A DNA stretch of 64,000 bases from Ureibacillus yapensis (GCF_003515775.1 NZ_QWEI01000001.1:104106-168105); one strand, 5' to 3'. Positions 8,328 to 17,170 are shown, counted from the stretch's first letter. Notes: generated by a model from the sequence alone, not told the origin. Numbers and translations are program-made.

Positions 8328-10184
8328 TTACACATTTTTTGGTAAACCCGATACATCGATATCCCCCAGGATTTTCAGAGCATCCAACATAAGCAATAAC
8401 TCATAAGCGGCAATAGGGTTTCGCAATTCTTTGTTTAATAATTTTTCAATCTTTGAAATGCGATACATTAAACCGCTCATGGATAACGATAAGTCACTGA
8501 TTGACTGTTGCAAATTCCCGCCATTCATTAAAAACACATACATGGTTTTTAATAGCTCATCCCTCTTTGCTTCTTTCAGCTGCAAGATTGGCTGCAATTC
8601 TTTCCGTGCTTTCCGACGGATGCTGGACATATTTTTTGAATTGATCAGCGTTCCGATAATATTTGCGTTTTCAAAAAGAATGATGGAATCTTGGTTATTG
8701 ATTTTTAAAACAATTTGTGATTCTTCCAAACTTTCCGTGATGTTGTCAATCGACTCACATTCATCGCTGATGCCGATTCGAAATTCGGTAAGGCGAAACT
8801 GATTTTTCAAGTGCTGCAAGATATTTTCCAACTTGAATCTAAAATCATCCACTTTCGGCAAGAGAAGTACTATTTGCTTTTCAAATTGCGTAATCAAAAT
8901 TTTATAGCTTTGCATCTCTAAATAACGTGTAATAGATTGGATCACTTCGTCATGAAATTCAATATTGGAGGTATCCCGCACATTGGAGGTTAGCTGCAAA
9001 GTTGCAATATAGAACGGTTCTTTTAAATCAATTCCCATGTAATATCCGCGATAAATGACACTCGACTGAGAGGAATATTGTTTTAAAAGCAATTGTTCCA
9101 AAAAATAGCCTTTCATATTTTCTACTGCTTCAAGGCTTGTCTTTTCGTTGAGAAAGCAAAGTGCAGCAGCATTGGCAGCTCGCTGTAAAAACATCATATC
9201 TTTCTCAAGTTCTACGGACTGATCGATATAAATAAAGGTCATATACCCGATCGCCTGATTTTGCACAACAATGGGAGTCACTAAACGATTATGCATTTTT
9301 CCTCGTATAATGAAGGTTTTATGATAGGCAGCAGACTGGATTTTGCCGCTTCTAGTTCTTGATATAAAATTCAGGAAGTCCTGGTTTAATAGTTCGTAGG
9401 CCTCCTGATCGATTCCTTCGTACATTCTTGCCTGAAAATTCAAATCTTCAATCGTCACAGGCAGATCCAATGTTTGGGATACCGTTTGAAGGAGTTCATC
9501 AACGCTATCACCTTCCGATAATTTTGTTGTCAACGTGTCATGAAAAGTAGATACCTTTTCAATATAATTTTTTTGATCAAGCAGTTGTTCATACGTGTAA
9601 TTTAATTCATCGATAAAGCTGCTCTCATTATACAAATTGATTTCTTCGAGCATTTCAGGGTCATCCTGCCACTCTTCTTCCAAGCGCATTTCGTAGCAGC
9701 ACTCATCATGGCCCATTGCACGACACCTGATTTCTTTCAGGAACACCTTCCGTTTAGTAATCAGTGAAGTGAAGCCGCTTCCAAGTCCCGCCAACGTATG
9801 GCAAACCGGATGGTCGGAAAGTCCATGATTTTTAAGGTGCTCGTTTACTTCAAAAGAGTCAATCCATTTTCCGGTCGCATAAATATACGCAACTCGCCCT
9901 TGTTCATCTGTTTTGAGCGTTCTTTCGGCAATCATCTTTGAAATTTGGCCGGTTTGTAAATGCAGTTCGCCACCCTTGCTTAGCATTTCCTCCAAATTGG
10001 TTGGATTTTGCAATACTTCTTTTGCGTTGGCTACCCCCAAATTCCAACCGTATCTCAATAAAAACGCTTTGGCTCTCTTCATCCCTAAGTTGCTAATCAG
10101 CTCTTTTCTTAATAATCCAAAGGTTGCGGAGGTTGTCGATATTTTTTTATCTTCATAATCATTGAATGTGTCCGAATGGTACAT
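8328..10184 (-). CDS. XylR_N/V4R phenol-sensor regulator with PucR-type output
   Basis: A 618-residue regulator. Residues 15-110 match the XylR_N aromatic-activator domain and about 110-170 the V4R domain. Cys128, Glu151, Cys154 and Cys162 reproduce the spacing of the structural zinc site of the MopR/DmpR phenol sensors, and Trp107 lies where their phenol-pocket Trp does. The output half differs from those sigma-54 ATPases: a GAF-like region (about 210-360), a CdaR/GGDEF-like region (about 370-520) and a C-terminal PucR helix-turn-helix (LQQSISDLSLSMSGLMYRISKIEK, split around 560-583). No AAA+ ATPase is present. It sits between operons 1 and 2 and probably activates the hydroxylase/dioxygenase operons in response to a phenolic compound. 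Effector identity is inferred. Confidence 0.85.
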   Translation of the reverse strand: MYHSDTFNDYEDKKISTTSATFGLLRKELISNLGMKRAKAFLLRYGWNLGVANAKEVLQNPTNLEEMLSKGGELHLQTGQISKMIAERTLKTDEQGRVAYIYATGKWIDSFEVNEHLKNHGLSDHPVCHTLAGLGSGFTSLITKRKVFLKEIRCRAMGHDECCYEMRLEEEWQDDPEMLEEINLYNESSFIDELNYTYEQLLDQKNYIEKVSTFHDTLTTKLSEGDSVDELLQTVSQTLDLPVTIEDLNFQARMYEGIDQEAYELLNQDFLNFISRTRSGKIQSAAYHKTFIIRGKMHNRLVTPIVVQNQAIGYMTFIYIDQSVELEKDMMFLQRAANAAALCFLNEKTSLEAVENMKGYFLEQLLLKQYSSQSSVIYRGYYMGIDLKEPFYIATLQLTSNVRDTSNIEFHDEVIQSITRYLEMQSYKILITQFEKQIVLLLPKVDDFRFKLENILQHLKNQFRLTEFRIGISDECESIDNITESLEESQIVLKINNQDSIILFENANIIGTLINSKNMSSIRRKARKELQPILQLKEAKRDELLKTMYVFLMNGGNLQQSISDLSLSMSGLMYRISKIEKLLNKELRNPIAAYELLLMLDALKILGDIDVSGLPKNV

Positions 10185-10215
10185 AAAATCCCCCTATTCT
10201 ATACAAACCTTATTA

Positions 10216-10395
10216 GAAAAAGCGCAAGCGCCCTGATTAGCCCCGACAAGCGCTGGCCGACAACAACGCTACATCGTGTAGCATTGTCGGCACTTGCCCA
10301 TCCATGTGCGGCGGAGGGTCCGAATCGAAAGCATCACTGCAGCTTTCGACCGAGGAACCGAAGCGACCTCGAGGGGCTGGGCGCTGGAGCTAGAC
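10216..10395. repeat. Dispersed GC-rich palindromic repeat, copy 1
   Basis: Outer arms GCGCAAGCGCC and GGGCGCTGGAGCTAGAC enclose inner modules including CCGAATCGAAAGCATC and GAAGCGACCTCGAGGGGCTGG. Related copies are at 25022-25115, 41608-41729 and 42633-42786. It is far more GC-rich than its surroundings and can fold as a large cruciform or hairpin. Elements with these ends are common intergenic repeats in Bacillaceae. The 85-codon frame across it is not a gene. Confidence 0.85.
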
Positions 10396-10504
10396 TTCAA
10401 CTCCAAAATCCGCACTTTTTTTATTCACCTTAACGACATAATATGATAACAAACGAGAAAATACTAGATAAAATCGAGAATTTGTAATTAAATTGAGAAA
10501 TTTC

Positions 10505-10543
10505 GGAAAAATAACGAGGCAACCTACCTATAGGTTGCCTCGT
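10505..10543 (-). terminator. Terminator of catabolic operon 2
   Basis: A perfect 13-bp stem (10514-10526 with 10531-10543) and a 4-base loop, followed on the minus strand by TTATTTTT. It starts 4 bases beyond the last stop codon. Confidence 0.9.
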
Positions 10544-10546
10544 CGT

Positions 10547-11389
10547 CTAAACCTTTGCCCGGACAGATAGCCCATAATCAAGCCCTGGGTGGATGTTGCT
10601 TTCTTGATTATAAAATTCTCGCAGTTTACTTACCGCTTCTGCAGGCGGTTTAGCATTAAAATAACCTTTTCTTGTCATCGTTACGCCAGAAAATTTCTTT
10701 AAATCCGTCAACGATTCACACATTTTGATACCGGCGCCGAAAGAATCCACAATCGGTACATCCCCAATTCGCGAAATGCCATGAGTTGCCAGGAATACAT
10801 TCATTGGTCCTTCTCCCGGAATAATCACATCCGCTCCTTGTGCGATTGCTTCCTCCGCACTTTTGATAAACGAATCAATCACAGGCTGCGGATTTTTAAA
10901 GCCTTCCAAAATGTCGTAAAATCCAACAGTTGTTTGTACAATCGGTCCCAGCTTCTCGCTCATTCCGTAGCGGCTTGCGTTGTACCTTAACTGATCCGCT
11001 AGAGGAGCCAGGAAGTTGACAATACCGATGCGATCACCGAGCATCGATGCCATATGAAGCGATGCTTGCCCATAGCCAATGACAGGGATATCCACAAGCG
11101 TTCTTGCTTCAAGCAATCCAACGTCCGGTATTGTGCCAATAAACATACAATCATACCCTGCGCTTTCCGCAATAAGGGCATTTCGTATGAATTGCTCACG
11201 GTGCAGATTTTGCAAATAGGAATAGGTGATAAAATGCCCCGGATATTCCGTTGGATAGGTTTCATTTGACATACCGTGCAAGACAACTTCCACATCCGGG
11301 CGGGCGATTTTCTGGATATGAGCGATCACCGCATCCCGATACGCCGGAACATTTTCAATTGACGTTAAACTTTGATGCCAAATTTTCAT
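10547..11389 (-). CDS. Asp/Glu/hydantoin racemase-fold protein lacking both catalytic cysteines
   Basis: A 280-residue protein of the Asp/Glu racemase superfamily (PF01177). Family racemases and isomerases use two cysteines, one in an IGCFxDPG-like and one in an LGCxGM-like loop. Here the loops read FIGTIPDVGLLEA (about 84-96) and IIPGEGPMNVF (about 189-199), so Thr and Glu replace the cysteines. Cys81 lies three residues before the first position and cannot substitute directly. The protein is probably not a racemase. It may be a lyase, isomerase or decarboxylase using other acid/base residues, or a binding protein. It is the last gene of operon 2, 22 bases after a flavoprotein gene. Confidence 0.75.
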   Translation of the reverse strand: MKIWHQSLTSIENVPAYRDAVIAHIQKIARPDVEVVLHGMSNETYPTEYPGHFITYSYLQNLHREQFIRNALIAESAGYDCMFIGTIPDVGLLEARTLVDIPVIGYGQASLHMASMLGDRIGIVNFLAPLADQLRYNASRYGMSEKLGPIVQTTVGFYDILEGFKNPQPVIDSFIKSAEEAIAQGADVIIPGEGPMNVFLATHGISRIGDVPIVDSFGAGIKMCESLTDLKKFSGVTMTRKGYFNAKPPAEAVSKLREFYNQESNIHPGLDYGLSVRAKV

Positions 11390-11410
11390 TAGTATTCACA
11401 TCCTAAAAAG

Positions 11411-12814
11411 TTAAATTGATAAATTCTCTTTTATCCTGATAGGAGCAACGCTTGCACTGCGCGCAGCAATTCTACCGAAAATGGCTGCTTTGCCCAAGGA
11501 GCTTCCCGTCATATAGCCTGCTCCATGGAATCCTCCTACGATTTCGCCTGCCGCATATAGCCCCTCTATTGGTTCATCGAATGCATTTAATACTTGCGCA
11601 GCGGCATTAACCGCCAAGCCGGCATAGGTCGCCAACATCGCTGTGGTCGTAACCATTGCATAAAATGGGGCTTGACTAATTGATTTGGGTTCTCCAAAGG
11701 TATGAGTTAATGTTGATCGTCCAAATTCCTTGTCCGTCCCATTTTGGATTCCTTGATTATACTGAGATACCGTTTCTTTTAGGTTTTTCTCCGGAACTTT
11801 TATGATATTAGCCAACTCTTCCAATGTATCTGCTTTTTCAATCAAACCCAGTGCAAATAAATTATCAAAGTCATATAGCGCATCTCCAGGGACACTTTCA
11901 TTCATAATGTTTTGATCCCATATTTGATAACTAATATTGTCCGGCTGTTTTAATGCCTCAGTGCCAATTAATTTATAGGAAATGGATTCATTGACAAATC
12001 GTCTGCCCAGCTTATTTACAATAATGGCACCTTTATAAAAAACATGGGCTTGCGATTTTTTTTCGCCACTTGCAGTTGGGTGGAATCCATAAGTTCCTTG
12101 CAAATAAGGCAAATCCCTGACCCACGCACCATGTTCCCAAGCAAGCTTGATGCCATCTCCGACATTTCCCTTGCCGCCGATTCGCAATGCAGCATTTAGT
12201 TGCGGAGCGAAATGTTGAAGCATTTCCTCGCTTTTCGAAAAACCGCCGCAAGTCAAGAGGACCCCATGAATTGCTTTTGCAAAATATTCAAGGCCGTCTT
12301 TTTCGTACATTACAACTGAAATACGTCCTTCTGTATTTTTGCGCAGCCTTTTTACGGACGCCTCCAAAGTAAACGTTACGTTTCCCGTTTCAATGCATTT
12401 ATTATATAAAGTTGTGATGGCTTGAATGGGTATGATTGTATGTCCCCTTGGAACACTATGACCGCTTGCAGCACGGACAGCATCAAACTCGACACCCTTG
12501 TCGACCAGCCAATTGTACGTATCCAGCTGGTGTTGCCCATAAGCTTCAACAAGATGCTTTTCATTTTTGCCCTGCCCTACTTCCAGCATGTCCCTGATCA
12601 GCTGTTCCGTGGAATCTATTAAATTATTCTTTTTTTGCAAGTCCGTCCCGGCAAAAGCCATAAACCTTCCGCTTAGTAACGAACTGCCGCCAATTGCCGG
12701 TTCTTTTTCCAAGACTAGAACTTTGGCGTTATTTATCCCAGCCTCCAAGGCCGCACAAAGTCCGGCCATTCCAGCACCGACGATAATGACACTATAATCT
12801 TCCGTCATTTTCAC
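11411..12814 (-). CDS. FAD-dependent oxidoreductase, fumarate-reductase flavoprotein fold
   Basis: A 467-residue FAD_binding_2 protein. It shows VIIVGAGMAGLCAALEA (about 9-25), GGSSLLSGR (42-50), NKLGRRFVNES and the C-terminal LYAAGEIVGGFHGAGYMTGSSLG segment. Two positions used by fumarate reductases are changed: the HTxGG region reads LATYAGL, and the GAxRxGG arginine is Tyr (GAGYMTG). Another alkene/alkane oxidoreduction is therefore likely, for example 3-ketosteroid-dehydrogenase-like or urocanate-reductase-like chemistry. It has no signal peptide or heme motif. The GTG start overlaps the preceding gene's stop by 4 bases. An ATG two codons later is possible. Confidence 0.75.
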   Translation of the reverse strand: MKMTEDYSVIIVGAGMAGLCAALEAGINNAKVLVLEKEPAIGGSSLLSGRFMAFAGTDLQKKNNLIDSTEQLIRDMLEVGQGKNEKHLVEAYGQHQLDTYNWLVDKGVEFDAVRAASGHSVPRGHTIIPIQAITTLYNKCIETGNVTFTLEASVKRLRKNTEGRISVVMYEKDGLEYFAKAIHGVLLTCGGFSKSEEMLQHFAPQLNAALRIGGKGNVGDGIKLAWEHGAWVRDLPYLQGTYGFHPTASGEKKSQAHVFYKGAIIVNKLGRRFVNESISYKLIGTEALKQPDNISYQIWDQNIMNESVPGDALYDFDNLFALGLIEKADTLEELANIIKVPEKNLKETVSQYNQGIQNGTDKEFGRSTLTHTFGEPKSISQAPFYAMVTTTAMLATYAGLAVNAAAQVLNAFDEPIEGLYAAGEIVGGFHGAGYMTGSSLGKAAIFGRIAARSASVAPIRIKENLSI

Positions 12815-13260
12815 ACAACCTTTGAATTAACTTCATTAACTACCTCTAGCGCAGCTTCGCAGACTTGCATATCGTGCGTATAATGGCCGCCACTCACACC
12901 GATTCCACCGATTAATTCATCGTTTATTTTAATTGGATAACCGCCGCCAAAAATAATTAGTCGTTCTGTATGAACAATTCCATGCAAAAGCGGTGGATCA
13001 TCTTTTAAGCGGTCGTACCATTCGTGAGTTGCCCGGTTATAAGCAGCTGCGGAGAAAGCTTTATTTTGCGCGATTTCCAGACTTAATACAGGCGCTCCGT
13101 CCATTGCTGAAAAGGCTTTTAAGTTCCCCACTTTGTCGACGATGGCAATACTGAAAGGAATCCCCAATTCTTTTCCTTTTTGAACCGCTGCTTCCAGTAA
13201 TTTATTTGAAAATTCCAGACTAATATTTTTTGATTCGATTGTTGTTACAAATTCCGTCAT
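12811..13260 (-). CDS. GlcG/HbpS family protein
   Basis: A 149-residue single-domain protein (PF03928). Visible family features are the N-terminal helix (LLEAAVQKGKELGIPFSIAI, split around 22-41), the strand VDKVGNLKAFSAMDGA and the glycine-rich end IGGIGVSGGHYTHDMQVCEAAL. Members bind heme (HbpS), cobalamin (PduO C-domain) or have unknown roles, and they often accompany oxidoreductases of hydroxyacid or aromatic catabolism. It is cytoplasmic here. It is translationally coupled to the flavoprotein downstream through a GTGA overlap, which suggests a functional pair. Confidence 0.82.
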   Translation of the reverse strand: MTEFVTTIESKNISLEFSNKLLEAAVQKGKELGIPFSIAIVDKVGNLKAFSAMDGAPVLSLEIAQNKAFSAAAYNRATHEWYDRLKDDPPLLHGIVHTERLIIFGGGYPIKINDELIGGIGVSGGHYTHDMQVCEAALEVVNEVNSKVV

Positions 13261-13284
13261 TTTGATTACCCCTTTTAAGTTATT

Positions 13285-14013
13285 TTAATTTGAAACTGGT
13301 TGGCCTTTTCCGAAGGCTTCAATTGTTGTTGCAGTCACGGCGACTGATTTCGGCAATACTAAATCAACAATTACATGTGCGATATCAATCGGCTGCAGCC
13401 AGGCTGATTTATCGTAATTCGGTGCAATATCACTCATCATTTTCGTATCAACGGGTCCCGGACTAACCGCATTCACCCGGATGCCGTATGGTTTCATTTC
13501 TTCTCCAAGCGCTTTCGTAAATCCGATAATTGCATGCTTGGAGGTAATGTAAGCACTGCGATTTGGACCACCTTTTGTTCCCCAAATGGAAGCAATATTA
13601 ATGATGACCCCATCTTTTCTTGAAATCATGTCCGGAATCACTTCCTTGCACAAATAGAAGGGAGCATTCACGTTAATGTCCTGAACCCATTGCCATTCAT
13701 CAATGGATGTTTCAACAAATGGTTTTAAACTCATGACACCTGCATTGTTGATCAAAATATCAATCTTGCCGAATTGCTGTTTGACCTGTTCCGCACAGTT
13801 TTTTACTTCTTCAGCATTGCCGACATCACATAAAACCGTCATGGCCTTTGTCCCATATCGTTCTTGAATGGTTTGTACAACTTCATCGCATTCTTCCTTG
13901 CTGCGTGCACAAACAGCAACTTCGGCTCCATATGAAGCCAATAATAGGCAGGTTTCACGGCCGATTCCTCTTCCGCCACCAGTCACCAGTGCCACTTTCC
14001 CTTTTAACTCCAA
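13285..14013 (-). CDS. Short-chain dehydrogenase/reductase
   Basis: A 242-residue classical SDR. NAD(P) binding is by TGGGRGIG near residues 10-17, and NNAG sits near 86-89. The catalytic Ser is in NIASIWG and the Tyr/Lys pair in AYITSKHA. The start is set at TTG 14013, with AAGGGGTG 6 bases upstream, rather than GTG three codons earlier, which would overlap the ribosome-binding site. It lies between two flavoprotein genes of operon 2 and probably interconverts a hydroxyl and a ketone on the same intermediate. The cofactor is likely NADP or NAD; position-specific determination is not possible by eye. Confidence 0.88.
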   Translation of the reverse strand: MELKGKVALVTGGGRGIGRETCLLLASYGAEVAVCARSKEECDEVVQTIQERYGTKAMTVLCDVGNAEEVKNCAEQVKQQFGKIDILINNAGVMSLKPFVETSIDEWQWVQDINVNAPFYLCKEVIPDMISRKDGVIINIASIWGTKGGPNRSAYITSKHAIIGFTKALGEEMKPYGIRVNAVSPGPVDTKMMSDIAPNYDKSAWLQPIDIAHVIVDLVLPKSVAVTATTIEAFGKGQPVSN

Positions 14014-14029
14014 GAACAGCACCCCTTTC

Positions 14030-15451
14030 CTATGAATAAGATTTTTCTTTAGAAGAAATATAATTTATCGCGTGTTCACCGGCACGCTTTCCGAATACCA
14101 AACTTCGTAACACGGATGTTCCGCCAGGATATTTCCCGTAATATAATCCCGTCATTTCACCGGCTGCGTATAAGCCGGGAATTGGTTCATTGTCATTGGA
14201 AATGACGCGTCCGTCCGTATCGGTCGCAACTCCGCCGTTTGTAAATACATTGCAGGAGATTACCGGATACGCAATAAATGGCCCTTGATCAATCGGAATG
14301 GCCCAGTTCGATTTTTCAGGAGAAATGCCAACCGCCTTTTTCCCGTCTTTTTTATTCCATAAAAAACCTCCTGGCTGAACTGCCTGGTTAAACTCTTCTA
14401 CTGTTTTTGTTAAATTTTCTTGTGGTATTTTTAACTTTTGGGCCAATTCTTCGATGGTGTTTGCTACAATTGGTGGTTGTTCGGTTTGAAGTGCTTCTTC
14501 GTAATTTGGAATCTCGTACATTTTTTGATCAGCAATCATATAGGCTACGTGATTGGTACATTCATAGAAGATTTTTCGCGCAACGGCTTCGTATTGCTCA
14601 TCAATCGTTGTGCATCCTTCATCCGTAAAACGCTTTCCTTCTTGGTTGACCAAGATAAAATAGGGGTAGAGCATAACGCCCGCTTCTTCCCGCTTGCTTC
14701 GCGGGTCAACCGTTTCGGCATGGAAAGAATCCCATTGGCCGGCTCCTTTTGCTCCCAAAGCAAGAGCCATTCGAATCGATTCTCCTTTATTAAAGTAACC
14801 GCCTTCACAAACCGGCGGGATTTTATGGGCATCCCGGCCAATATATTGAGCCATCATTTCTTGATTTCCCTGGAAACCGCCCGAAGCTAAAATAACTGCG
14901 TTTACTTTTAACTCCATGCTTTCTCCACCTTTAATCCGGACTTTCAATCCATTCACAGCACCGCTTTCATCGAGTGAAAGATTCCAAGCGGTCGCTTCGT
15001 AAATGATTTCTACGCCCAGAGCGCGCGCACGAAGGGATAAAGTATCGATAATGGCACGGCCACCCCCTACTGGCAGCAATCGGGGTTTTGAAGAAGTCAG
15101 GAACATCGTAGGCAAATAGTCGAAGTCCACCCCTTTGGATTCCAACCATCTTAATGTTGGACCAGCATGTTCGTGCAGTGTTTCGATATAGCGTCGATCG
15201 GAATAATTTTCCGAAAAAGCAAGCATATCATCCACGAAATTAGGAGCTGGCTGATCGATATTTTCCATACGCATATAAGCAGCCGTCCATCTCGTATTTC
15301 CACCACGGTGGTCAAAATCCGCTCTTTCCAATATGGCAATTTTTAAATGCTGGTTTTGTTCTTTTGCTTTTTCAGCTGCAGCCAGTGCCGCTGAAGTTCC
15401 TGCAGCTCCACACCCAATAATAGCTAAATCAAAATCCACTTCTTGCGTCAT
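14030..15451 (-). CDS. TcuA-like FAD-dependent dehydrogenase (copy 2)
   Basis: A 473-residue flavoprotein related to the copy at 3.4 kb and to tricarballylate dehydrogenase. It has LAIIGCGAAGTSAAL (9-23), GGNTRWTAAYMR (about 49-60), LLPVGGGRAIIDTL, and the C-terminal VFTNGGVATD and LYAAGEMTGLYYGKYPGG segments. It lacks the fumarate-reductase arginine and any export signal. The ATG overlaps the stop of the C-C lyase gene (ATGA), so the two are co-translated. A lyase of the (methyl)isocitrate type next to a tricarballylate-dehydrogenase-like enzyme suggests handling of a branched di- or tricarboxylate. Confidence 0.8.
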   Translation of the reverse strand: MTQEVDFDLAIIGCGAAGTSAALAAAEKAKEQNQHLKIAILERADFDHRGGNTRWTAAYMRMENIDQPAPNFVDDMLAFSENYSDRRYIETLHEHAGPTLRWLESKGVDFDYLPTMFLTSSKPRLLPVGGGRAIIDTLSLRARALGVEIIYEATAWNLSLDESGAVNGLKVRIKGGESMELKVNAVILASGGFQGNQEMMAQYIGRDAHKIPPVCEGGYFNKGESIRMALALGAKGAGQWDSFHAETVDPRSKREEAGVMLYPYFILVNQEGKRFTDEGCTTIDEQYEAVARKIFYECTNHVAYMIADQKMYEIPNYEEALQTEQPPIVANTIEELAQKLKIPQENLTKTVEEFNQAVQPGGFLWNKKDGKKAVGISPEKSNWAIPIDQGPFIAYPVISCNVFTNGGVATDTDGRVISNDNEPIPGLYAAGEMTGLYYGKYPGGTSVLRSLVFGKRAGEHAINYISSKEKSYS

Positions 15452-16344
15452 CTTATTTTGACCTCCTTTGCCTCAACATCTTGCAAATATTTTTCTTCCC
15501 ATTTTTTCACTTCATGTAATTTGAATAAATTCTGTCTTTCTTCCCAAGTACAAATATAGTCATGGATATTTTCCTGGGATTCATCGCGCTTCAATACAGA
15601 CAAACTTTCTCTAATTCCCTTGATGGCAGAACGCAATACTGTATTTGCACAAAGCATGATATGGAAGCCAAGTTCTTCTGCCTCTTTCAACGACACAAGC
15701 GGCGTCTTGCCACCCTCCACCATATTTAAAATATGCGGAACATTCGGCACCCCGGCCGTGATGGCTTTTAGCTGTTCAATCGTTGTGGGAGCTTCCACAA
15801 AAATGACATCGGCACCCGCTTCTTTATAAGCATTTGCACGTTCAATGGCATCTTCAATACCATTAATGGCTGTGGCATCAGTGCGTGCGATGATTGTAAA
15901 GTTTTCGTCAGTTCTTGAATCCACTGCCGCTTTGATTTTATTAACCATTTCTGTTTTGGATATAATTTGTTTTCCATTGAAATGTCCGCATTTTTTGGGT
16001 GATACTTGATCCTCGAGCTGGATGGCAGCTGCCCCTGCGCGTTCCAAACTTTTAACCGTGCGAATGACGTTGATGGCATTTCCAAATCCGGTATCGCCAT
16101 CCACAACAATAGGAATCGTCGTTACATCGGCCATGCGGCTTACAACATCCGCAACTTCCGTTAAAGTTGTTAAACCGACATCCGCCCAGCCCAATTGGGA
16201 ATTAGAGATGCCTGCACCCGTTGCATAAATGGCCGGAAAGCCGAATTCTTCAACCATTCTTGCCGTCATCCCATCGTAAGCTCCGGGCAATATAAATGCA
16301 TTCGGCTGTTTCAATAGTGATTTAAAGATTTTATTTTTCGTCAT
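15448..16344 (-). CDS. Isocitrate lyase/PEP mutase family C-C lyase
   Basis: A 298-residue (beta/alpha)8 protein. It has PGAYDGMTARM (20-30), the metal region VVDGDTGFGN (about 80-89), the acid EDQ (about 112-114) and the lyase hallmark KKCGH (about 118-122), which separates C-C lyases from PEP mutases and oxaloacetate decarboxylases. IIARTDA follows. Closest known activities are 2-methylisocitrate lyase, 2,3-dimethylmalate lyase and petal-death-type oxalohydrolase/lyase. The expected reaction is retro-aldol cleavage of a substituted malate or citrate to pyruvate or oxaloacetate plus another acid. The C-terminal extension is short. It belongs to operon 2, and its partner may be the flavoprotein it overlaps. 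Confidence 0.85.
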   Translation of the reverse strand: MTKNKIFKSLLKQPNAFILPGAYDGMTARMVEEFGFPAIYATGAGISNSQLGWADVGLTTLTEVADVVSRMADVTTIPIVVDGDTGFGNAINVIRTVKSLERAGAAAIQLEDQVSPKKCGHFNGKQIISKTEMVNKIKAAVDSRTDENFTIIARTDATAINGIEDAIERANAYKEAGADVIFVEAPTTIEQLKAITAGVPNVPHILNMVEGGKTPLVSLKEAEELGFHIMLCANTVLRSAIKGIRESLSVLKRDESQENIHDYICTWEERQNLFKLHEVKKWEEKYLQDVEAKEVKIR

Positions 16345-16355
16345 ATCCTCACCCT

Positions 16356-17144
16356 TTAGCTGATCGCTTTGTATTTTTCATCACGTAATTGCCTATGCCA
16401 ATTAATCGTTATTCTTCCATTTGGAGGAAGTTGGATTGCTCCAAAGTCAATTTCTGATTTATTGATCACTTCAATGACTGTAAGTTGATTTGCTATTGTT
16501 GCTTCATAGAGGCCTGGTGCCGGCAACGTAAAATATGGCAATAATCCATTTTCCGGACACCATTCTACTGAATAAGGTTTTCCAATCAGCTCAGTAATGA
16601 ACGATACATTGCCTTCAGAGAGCAGCTCTCGTATACGAGTAGAGCTAATTTTTTCTCCGCATAAATCAACCTTAGGAATAATCGAAACACCGAGCTCGCC
16701 CAATCCATGTTCAATAATAGTTGTTGCTGTACCTGCTCCCTTTTTGCCGTACGTGTAGTCAAATCCGCATACAGCATGTTTTGCTCCCAATCCAACAACA
16801 TAATCTTGAATAAATTGTTCAGGTGAAAGTGCAGCAAACTCCAATGTAAACTCGACAATGAGAAAATAATCTACTTCCAACAATGCTAACTGATGTTCTT
16901 TATACTCGAGCGGCATTAAGTACTCCACTTCCATCTTTCCGTGGGATAACACACTTTTGGGATGCGGGAAAAAGCTCATAACGGCCAGCGGGTATTGTTT
17001 TTCATTAGCTACTTTTTTCGCTGCCGCAATTACCTCTTTATGTCCTTTATGAAGTCCGTCAAAGAAGCCCAATGCAATCACATGATTCGGCATTCGGGTT
17101 TTCCAATACAATAAATCTTTTTGATTTATGACAATGGTCTTCAC
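16356..17144 (-). CDS. Stand-alone FAD synthetase (FMN adenylyltransferase, RibF-like)
   Basis: A 262-residue protein. Residues about 20-185 match the FAD synthetase domain: GFFDGLHKGH (nucleotidyl-transfer HxGH) and ISSTRIRELLSEGN. The remaining 75 or so residues do not carry the flavokinase signature (GxxRGxxLGFPTAN) of bifunctional RibF. It should therefore make FAD from FMN but not FMN from riboflavin. The start is set at GTG 17144, 9 bases from AGAGGTG; the GTG four codons earlier lies inside that site. Its place between a dioxygenase and a chain of FAD enzymes suggests a dedicated cofactor supply for this pathway. The housekeeping ribF is not in the window. Confidence 0.8.
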   Translation of the reverse strand: MKTIVINQKDLLYWKTRMPNHVIALGFFDGLHKGHKEVIAAAKKVANEKQYPLAVMSFFPHPKSVLSHGKMEVEYLMPLEYKEHQLALLEVDYFLIVEFTLEFAALSPEQFIQDYVVGLGAKHAVCGFDYTYGKKGAGTATTIIEHGLGELGVSIIPKVDLCGEKISSTRIRELLSEGNVSFITELIGKPYSVEWCPENGLLPYFTLPAPGLYEATIANQLTVIEVINKSEIDFGAIQLPPNGRITINWHRQLRDEKYKAIS

Positions 17145-17170
17145 TGCAGCTTTCACCTCTTTCTAGATTT

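Noticed and set aside
10176-10433. 85-codon plus-strand frame
   Set aside because: It lies across the dispersed GC-rich repeat and owes its length to the base composition of that element.
11411-15451. True fumarate reductase/succinate dehydrogenase complex
   Set aside because: No iron-sulfur or membrane subunits nearby, no heme motifs, and the substrate arginine is absent.
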